A stretch of DNA of 64,000 nucleotides from Clostridia bacterium (GTDB lineage: Bacteria > Bacillota > Clostridia > Oscillospirales > Acutalibacteraceae), in NCBI GenBank assembly GCA_017503785.1, contig JAFVSK010000002.1:1-64000 (forward strand), given 5' to 3'. The translations under genes were made by a program, and so were the position numbers. Positions 59,178 through 64,000 of this stretch are shown here, in pieces; the first letter of the stretch is position 1; each line of letters opens with the position of its first letter. Below the pieces are notes generated by a model, which was given only the letters and a program-made list of their open reading frames with translations, was not told the DNA's origin and searched no databases.

Positions 59178-60008
59178 ATGGCTACGAAACTTTACAAACC
59201 GACGACCCCCGGTCGCCGCGGTATGTCCGTTCTGGATTACAGCGGTCTGTCCAAGGTGGCGCCGGAGAAGAGCCTGTTGGCTCCTCTGGAAAAGAAATCC
59301 GGCCGTAACAGCTACGGCCGCATCACCGTCCGTCATCGCGGCGGTGGTAATCGTCGTAAGTACCGCATCATCGACTTCAAGCGCAACAAGCTGGGTGCTG
59401 CCACGGTGTTGACCCTGGAGTATGACCCGAACCGCAGCGCGAACATCGCTTTGGTGCAGTATGAAGACGGCGAAAAGCGCTACATCGTTGCTCCGCAGGG
59501 CCTGTCCGTGGGTGATGTGATCGCCTCCGGCGCCGATGCGGATATCAAGCCCGGCAACGCTCTGCCGCTGATGAACATTCCTACCGGTACGTTCATCCAC
59601 AACGTAGAGCTGTATCCCGGCAAGGGCGCTCAGCTCGCCCGTGCTGCCGGCGTGATGGCGCAGCTGATTGGTAAGGAAAACAACCTCGCAATGATCCGTT
59701 TGCCCTCCGGCGAGATGCGCAACATCCCGCTGAACTGCATGGCAACGGTTGGCCAGGTTGGCAACCTCGACCACGAGAACGTGAAGATCGGTAAGGCCGG
59801 TCGTAAGCGCCACATGGGTTGGCGCCCGACGGTGCGCGGTTCGGTTATGAACCCCTGCGATCACCCGCACGGTGGTGGTGAGGGCAAGTCCCCCATCGGT
59901 CGTCCGGGCCCGGTTACCCCGTGGGGCAAGCCGGCGCTGGGTTATAAGACCCGCAAGACCCACAAGGCTTCCGACAAGTTCATTGTCAAACGCCGCAACG
60001 GTAAGTAA
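59178..60008 (+). CDS. rplB: Ribosomal protein L2
   Basis: 276 residues. [20 protein letters not shown] start, [18 protein letters not shown], and the C-terminal [20 protein letters not shown] loop with the functional His near the peptidyl transferase centre. Start at the ATG at 59178 after ATAGGAGAG; an upstream in-frame ATG at 59112 would add a non-conserved extension. Confidence 0.97.
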   Translation: MATKLYKPTTPGRRGMSVLDYSGLSKVAPEKSLLAPLEKKSGRNSYGRITVRHRGGGNRRKYRIIDFKRNKLGAATVLTLEYDPNRSANIALVQYEDGEKRYIVAPQGLSVGDVIASGADADIKPGNALPLMNIPTGTFIHNVELYPGKGAQLARAAGVMAQLIGKENNLAMIRLPSGEMRNIPLNCMATVGQVGNLDHENVKIGKAGRKRHMGWRPTVRGSVMNPCDHPHGGGEGKSPIGRPGPVTPWGKPALGYKTRKTHKASDKFIVKRRNGK

Positions 60009-60028
60009 GCGAAAGGAGATTCATTTTT

Positions 60029-60301
60029 ATGGGTAGAAGCGTAAAGAAGGGTCCTTTCGTACAGCCCGTTCTGTTGAAAAGGATTCAGGAAATGAACAAG
60101 GCCGGGGAGAAGCGCATCCTCAAGACGTGGAGCCGCGCCTCCACCATCTTCCCGGATTTCGTCGGTCACACCATCGCGGTGCATGACGGACGCAAGCACG
60201 TGCCGGTTTACGTTACCGAGGACATGGTCGGTCACAAGCTGGGTGAGTTCGCACCCACTCGTACCTTCCGCGGCCACACCGGTTCCAAGACTACGAAGTA
60301 A
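60029..60301 (+). CDS. rpsS: Ribosomal protein S19
   Basis: 90 residues. [18 protein letters not shown] and [23 protein letters not shown] are signatures. Forms part of the 30S head with S13. RBS GAAAGGAG. Confidence 0.97.
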   Translation: MGRSVKKGPFVQPVLLKRIQEMNKAGEKRILKTWSRASTIFPDFVGHTIAVHDGRKHVPVYVTEDMVGHKLGEFAPTRTFRGHTGSKTTK

Positions 60302-60321
60302 GCGGAAAGGAGAGAATTATC

Positions 60322-60657
60322 ATGGAAGCAAGGGCGCAAGTAACCTACGTCCGTATGTCCCCTCGCAAAGTTAAGATCGTTCTCGACCTCATCCGCAACA
60401 AACCGGTTGATGTCGCGCTCGCGATTGCACACAACATTCCCAAGGCTGCGGGTGAGCCTGTTGAGAAGCTTCTCAAGTCCGCGGTAGCCAACGCCGAAAA
60501 CAACTTCAACATGGATAAGAACAATCTGGTTGTTTCCGAGTGCTTTGTCTGCCCCGGTCCGATTCTCAAGCGTATTCGTCCGAGAGCTCAGGGTCGTGCG
60601 TTCCGCATCGAAAAGAGAACATCACACATCACCCTTGTGCTCAAGGAAAAGGAATAA
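60322..60657 (+). CDS. rplV: Ribosomal protein L22
   Basis: 111 residues. [19 protein letters not shown] and the tunnel hairpin [21 protein letters not shown] are conserved. RBS GGAAAGGAGAG. Confidence 0.97.
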   Translation: MEARAQVTYVRMSPRKVKIVLDLIRNKPVDVALAIAHNIPKAAGEPVEKLLKSAVANAENNFNMDKNNLVVSECFVCPGPILKRIRPRAQGRAFRIEKRTSHITLVLKEKE

Positions 60658-60673
60658 GCGGAGGAGGAGAATT

Positions 60674-61342
60674 ATGGGACAGAAAGTCAATCCCCACGGC
60701 CTGCGTGTCGGCGTGATCAAGGATTGGGATTCCCGCTGGTTCGTTAAGAAGAATCAGATCGGCGATACCATCGTATCTGACTACAACCTGCGCAAGTATC
60801 TGAAGAAGACGCTGTTTGCTGCCGGTATTGCGAAGATCGAGATCGAACGCGATGCGACTCGTGTCCGTGTGAACATTCATTGTGCCAAGCCCGGTCTGGT
60901 GATCGGCAAGGGCGGCGCGGAGATCGAAAAGCTCCGCCTTACCTGCGAGAAGATGCTCGGCAAGACCACGTTGGTGAACATTGTTGAGATCAAGAACCCG
61001 GATGTTAACGCGCAGCTGGTTGCTGAAAACATTGCTCAGCAGTTGGAGAAGCGTATCTCCTTCCGCCGTGCCATGAAGCAGTGCATCGGCCGTGCCATGA
61101 AGATGGGTGCTCGCGGTATTAAGACTCAGGTGTCCGGCCGTTTGGGCGGTGCCGAAATTGCTCGTGTTGAGCAGTACCACGAAGGTACTATTCCGCTGCA
61201 GACGCTGCGTGCGGATATCGATTATGGTTTTGCGGAGGCAAACACCACCTACGGCCGTATCGGCGTTAAAGTGTGGATCTACCGCGGCGAGGTTCTCGCC
61301 GGTGCGGTGCAGAAGCCCCGTCGGGAAGGAGGCCGCAAGTAA
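60674..61342 (+). CDS. rpsC: Ribosomal protein S3
   Basis: 222 residues. N-terminus [20 protein letters not shown], type II KH domain with [15 protein letters not shown] near 75, and the C-terminal [26 protein letters not shown]. Part of the mRNA entry site. ATG at 60674 after GGAGGAGAA. Its stop overlaps the rplP start. Confidence 0.97.
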   Translation: MGQKVNPHGLRVGVIKDWDSRWFVKKNQIGDTIVSDYNLRKYLKKTLFAAGIAKIEIERDATRVRVNIHCAKPGLVIGKGGAEIEKLRLTCEKMLGKTTLVNIVEIKNPDVNAQLVAENIAQQLEKRISFRRAMKQCIGRAMKMGARGIKTQVSGRLGGAEIARVEQYHEGTIPLQTLRADIDYGFAEANTTYGRIGVKVWIYRGEVLAGAVQKPRREGGRK

Positions 61343-61767
61343 TGCTGCTGCCGAAGAGAGTTAAGTTCCGCCGCGTTCAGAGAGGCCGCCTTACCGGTAA
61401 GGCCCTTCGCGGCAACAAGGTCAGCCACGGCGAATTCGGCCTGGTAGCGCTTGAGCCCGCTTGGATCAAGTCGAACCAGATCGAGGCTGCTCGTATTGCT
61501 ATGACCCGTTACATTAAGCGTGGCGGTCAGGTGTGGATCAAGATCTTCCCTGACAAGCCGGTTACCGAAAAGCCGGCCGAGACCCGAATGGGTTCCGGTA
61601 AAGGCTCGCCCGAATACTGGGTGGCTGTGGTTAAGCCCGGCCGCGTGATGTTCGAGATCGCCGGTGTTCCGGAGGAAACCGCCCGTGAAGCTATGCGACT
61701 CGCTGCGAACAAGCTGCCCATCAAGTGCAAGTTTGTTTGCAAGGAAGAAACGGAGGGTGAACAGTAA
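61342..61767 (+). CDS. rplP: Ribosomal protein L16
   Basis: 141 residues. [38 protein letters not shown] and [19 protein letters not shown] are family motifs. Binds near the A site in the 50S. Overlaps both neighbours by one base. Confidence 0.97.
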   Translation: MLLPKRVKFRRVQRGRLTGKALRGNKVSHGEFGLVALEPAWIKSNQIEAARIAMTRYIKRGGQVWIKIFPDKPVTEKPAETRMGSGKGSPEYWVAVVKPGRVMFEIAGVPEETAREAMRLAANKLPIKCKFVCKEETEGEQ

Positions 61768-61982
61768 TGAAGTCCAGCGAGATCCAGAAAATCCGTGAAC
61801 TGAGCGAAGCTGAGCTGGAGAAGAAGCTCCAGGACCTCAAAGAAGAGCTGTTCAACCTCAGATTCCAGCACGCTATCAACCAGTTGGAGAATCCGATGCG
61901 TCTGAAGGCCGTTAAGAAAGAGATCGCTATCGTGAAGACGATCATCCGCGAGAACGAGCTCAAGAACGGCGCAGAAGCGTAA
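61767..61982 (+). CDS. rpmC: Ribosomal protein L29
   Basis: 71 residues, two-helix hairpin. [20 protein letters not shown] and [19 protein letters not shown] match the family. Located by the tunnel exit beside L23. Confidence 0.95.
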   Translation: MKSSEIQKIRELSEAELEKKLQDLKEELFNLRFQHAINQLENPMRLKAVKKEIAIVKTIIRENELKNGAEA

Positions 61983-61999
61983 CGGAAGGAGGAAACATT

Positions 62000-62257
62000 G
62001 TGAGCGAACGGAATCTTAGAAAAACCCGGGTGGGTATTGTTGTGAGCGACAAGATGGATAAGACCATCGTTGTGGCTATTGAGGACAATGTCCGTCATCC
62101 GTTGTACAAAAAGATCGTTAAGCGTACCATGAAGCTGAAGGCCCACGATGAAGCCAACGAGTGCCGTGTAGGCGACCGCGTGGAGGTTATGGAGACCCGC
62201 CCGCTGTCCAAAGACAAGCACTGGCGTCTGGTGACCATCATCGAGAAGGCGAAATAA
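62000..62257 (+). CDS. rpsQ: Ribosomal protein S17
   Basis: 85 residues, OB fold. [21 protein letters not shown] and [23 protein letters not shown] are typical. GTG start after GGAAGGAGGAA. Confidence 0.96.
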   Translation: MSERNLRKTRVGIVVSDKMDKTIVVAIEDNVRHPLYKKIVKRTMKLKAHDEANECRVGDRVEVMETRPLSKDKHWRLVTIIEKAK

Positions 62258-62286
62258 GTCGGTTATTCTGAAAGGAGGAACACACT

Positions 62287-62655
62287 GTGGTACAACAGCA
62301 AACCTACCTCAAAGTGGCCGACAACACCGGTGCGAAGGAGCTTATGTGCATCCGCGTACTTGGTGGTTCCGGCCGGAGGTATGCCAATATCGGCGACGTT
62401 GTGGTGGCTTCTGTTAAAAAAGCAGCACCCGGCGGCGTTGTGAAAAAGGGCGATGTGGTGAAAGCCGTCATCGTTCGTTCCGTAAAAGGTCTGCGCCGTG
62501 AGGACGGTACCTATATCCGTTTTGACGAAAACGCAGCCGTTATCATCCGTGATGACAAGAACCCCAGAGGTACCCGTATTTTCGGGCCTGTGGCGCGTGA
62601 GTTGAGAGAAAAGGATTATTTGAAGATCCTGAGCCTCGCTCCCGAAGTGCTTTAA
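62287..62655 (+). CDS. rplN: Ribosomal protein L14
   Basis: 122 residues. [21 protein letters not shown] and [28 protein letters not shown] are conserved. GTG start after AAAGGAGGAA. Contacts the 30S at an intersubunit bridge. Confidence 0.97.
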   Translation: MVQQQTYLKVADNTGAKELMCIRVLGGSGRRYANIGDVVVASVKKAAPGGVVKKGDVVKAVIVRSVKGLRREDGTYIRFDENAAVIIRDDKNPRGTRIFGPVARELREKDYLKILSLAPEVL

Positions 62656-62669
62656 GGGAGGTGCCGTAA

Positions 62670-62987
62670 ATGAGCAAACTTAACGTAAAGAAGGACGATA
62701 CCGTCCTGATCATCAGCGGCGACGACCGTGGCAAGAAGGGCAAGGTGCTCGAGGTTAGCCCCAAAGAAGGCAAGATCATTGTGGAAGGCCTGAACATGGT
62801 CAAGAAGCACGTGAAGCCTCGCAAGATGGGCGACCAGGGTGGTATTGTTGAAGCCGAAGGCGCTATGTACGCCTGCAAGGCACAGGTTGTTTGCCCGCAT
62901 TGTGGCAAAGCGACCCGCGTTGGTCACAAGGTGTTTGAGGACGGTACGAAGTCCCGCATCTGTGCCAAGTGCAAAGAAGTACTGTAA
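62670..62987 (+). CDS. rplX: Ribosomal protein L24
   Basis: 105 residues. N-terminal KOW motif (KKDDTVLIISGDDRGKKGKV). The C-terminus has CPHCGK and CAKCK, a four-Cys zinc ribbon, the zinc-binding form of L24 found in many Bacillota. RBS GGGAGGTG. Confidence 0.95.
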   Translation: MSKLNVKKDDTVLIISGDDRGKKGKVLEVSPKEGKIIVEGLNMVKKHVKPRKMGDQGGIVEAEGAMYACKAQVVCPHCGKATRVGHKVFEDGTKSRICAKCKEVL

Positions 62988-63002
62988 GGAGGGACATACG
63001 GT

Positions 63003-63542
63003 ATGGCTAGAATGAAAGAATACTACAAAAACGATGTCGCTCCTGCGCTGATGAAGAAATTCGGTTACAAGAGCGTAATGCAGATCCCGAAGCTGGATAA
63101 GATCGTGATCAACGTTGGCTGCGGCGAAGCCCGTGACAACGCGAAAGTGATCGACGCCATCATGATCGACCTGGCCGCGATTACCGGTCAGCGCCCGATC
63201 GTCTGCAAGGCCAAGAAGTCGGTTGCAAACTTCAAGCTGCGCGAAGGCATGAACATTGGTGTGAAGGTAACGCTGCGCGGTGAGCGTATGTATGAGTTCC
63301 TGGATCGTCTGTTCAACGTGGCGCTGCCCCGAGTTCGCGACTTCCGCGGCATCAATGCCAACTCCTTTGACGGACGCGGCAACTACAACATGGGTATCAA
63401 AGAGCAGCTCATCTTCCCCGAGATCGAGTACGATAAGATCGACAAGGTCCGCGGCATGGATATCTGCTTTGTGACTACCGCCAACACCGACGAAGAAGCG
63501 CGTGAGCTGCTCACCCTGATGGGCGCTCCGTTTGCGAAATAA
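63003..63542 (+). CDS. rplE: Ribosomal protein L5
   Basis: 179 residues. [43 protein letters not shown] and [21 protein letters not shown] are signatures. Binds 5S rRNA in the central protuberance. RBS AAGGAGGG. Confidence 0.97.
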   Translation: MARMKEYYKNDVAPALMKKFGYKSVMQIPKLDKIVINVGCGEARDNAKVIDAIMIDLAAITGQRPIVCKAKKSVANFKLREGMNIGVKVTLRGERMYEFLDRLFNVALPRVRDFRGINANSFDGRGNYNMGIKEQLIFPEIEYDKIDKVRGMDICFVTTANTDEEARELLTLMGAPFAK

Positions 63543-63556
63543 GGGAGGGAAAACGA

Positions 63557-63742
63557 ATGGCTAAGACTTCTATGAAAATCAAGCAGCAGCGTACGCCCAA
63601 GTTTTCCACGCAGGCGTACAACCGCTGCAAGATCTGCGGTCGTCCCCACGCTTATTTGCGTAAGTACGGCGTGTGCCGTATCTGCTTCCGGGAACTGGCT
63701 TACAAAGGCGAGATCCCCGGTGTGAAAAAGGCAAGCTGGTAA
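63557..63742 (+). CDS. rpsN: Ribosomal protein S14, zinc-binding short form
   Basis: 61 residues with [20 protein letters not shown], giving two CxxC pairs for zinc (the type Z form). [21 protein letters not shown] precedes it. RBS AGGGAGGG. Confidence 0.97.
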   Translation: MAKTSMKIKQQRTPKFSTQAYNRCKICGRPHAYLRKYGVCRICFRELAYKGEIPGVKKASW

Positions 63743-63764
63743 TAGCTAAAAGGAGGTTGACGGA

Positions 63765-64000
63765 ATGCAAATCACCGATACAATTGCCGATATGCTGACG
63801 AGAATTCGTAACGCGAGTTCGGCGAAGCATGACTCGGTGGATATCCCCGCTTCCAACATGAAGAAGGCTATTGCCCAGATTCTTGTTGACGAGGGATATG
63901 TCAAGAATTATCAAGTTATCGAAGATGGTAAACAGGGCACCATCCGCATCACGCTGAAGTATCAGGGTCCTTCGAAGGCTCCGGTTCTGATGGGTCTGCG
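63765..64000 (+). CDS. rpsH: Ribosomal protein S8, cut by the window end
   Basis: The first 78 codons only. It begins [18 protein letters not shown] and continues [22 protein letters not shown], the S8 signature. RBS AAAGGAGG. The gene and operon continue beyond the window. Confidence 0.96.
   Translation, partial: MQITDTIADMLTRIRNASSAKHDSVDIPASNMKKAIAQILVDEGYVKNYQVIEDGKQGTIRITLKYQGPSKAPVLMGL

Overview
The window looks like chromosome from a GC-rich, sporulation-lineage Bacillota (class Clostridia, probably Oscillospirales-like; inferred, not proven). Support comes from strong AGGAGG-type ribosome binding sites, TTGACA/TATAAT promoters with 17-bp spacing, TPP and SAM-I riboswitches coupled to terminators, a SpoVAE-type protein, a SpoIID domain, class B sortases, zinc-type S14 and the classic S10-spc ribosomal gene order. 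I see no tRNA, CRISPR array, phage or transposase gene.

Layout. 1-2.2 kb: a 5S rRNA closing an upstream rRNA operon, a GC-rich repeat array, a 37-codon peptide gene and a Thr-rich lipoprotein. 2.2-5.0 kb: thiT (reverse strand) under a TPP riboswitch; a promoter-driven structured RNA; a CPBP protease and tadA. 5.0-11.4 kb: an AraC regulator and a hexuronate operon (uxaC, uxuA, uxuB-type SDR, TIM-barrel isomerase, Gfo/Idh oxidoreductase). 11.4-20.5 kb: mscL, an orphan spoVAE-like gene, a beta-CASP nuclease, an aldose epimerase, SAM riboswitch-metK, rsmD-coaD-coiled-coil gene, and an Fe-S scaffold/GGGtGRT pair. 20.5-21.6 kb: an AT-richer patch with a possible small RNA and a reverse-strand membrane protein behind a long structured leader.

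21.6-36.7 kb is a carbohydrate uptake locus: two GH16 paralogs, a very large solute-binding protein, two complete permease pairs, an NHL/Yip1 membrane protein, a DUF5696-type exported protein and a second binding lipoprotein. No transport ATPase gene is present, so a shared ATPase elsewhere is likely. 37-44 kb: cysteine desulfurase, class B sortase, thiI, and a 1160-residue protein joining CinA, a membrane segment, a sortase domain that has lost its catalytic His and Cys, a Thr-rich linker and SpoIID. 44-52.2 kb: a complete shikimate, Phe and Tyr operon (aroF, tyrA, aroB, aroA, aroC, pheA, aroE-aroK fusion, aroQ) preceded by a Phe/Tyr-rich leader peptide and an attenuator. 52.2-56.7 kb: a small HTH gene with palindromic operators, then a glycosidase and a creatininase-family gene divergent from an AraC regulator. 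56.7-64 kb: S10-spc ribosomal operon with a 360-nt leader, cut off within rpsH.

The strongest novel candidates are the CinA-pseudosortase-SpoIID fusion, the aromatic leader-peptide attenuator in a Bacillota-like genome, and two unassigned structured leader RNAs (3341-3507 forward; 21413-21583 reverse).
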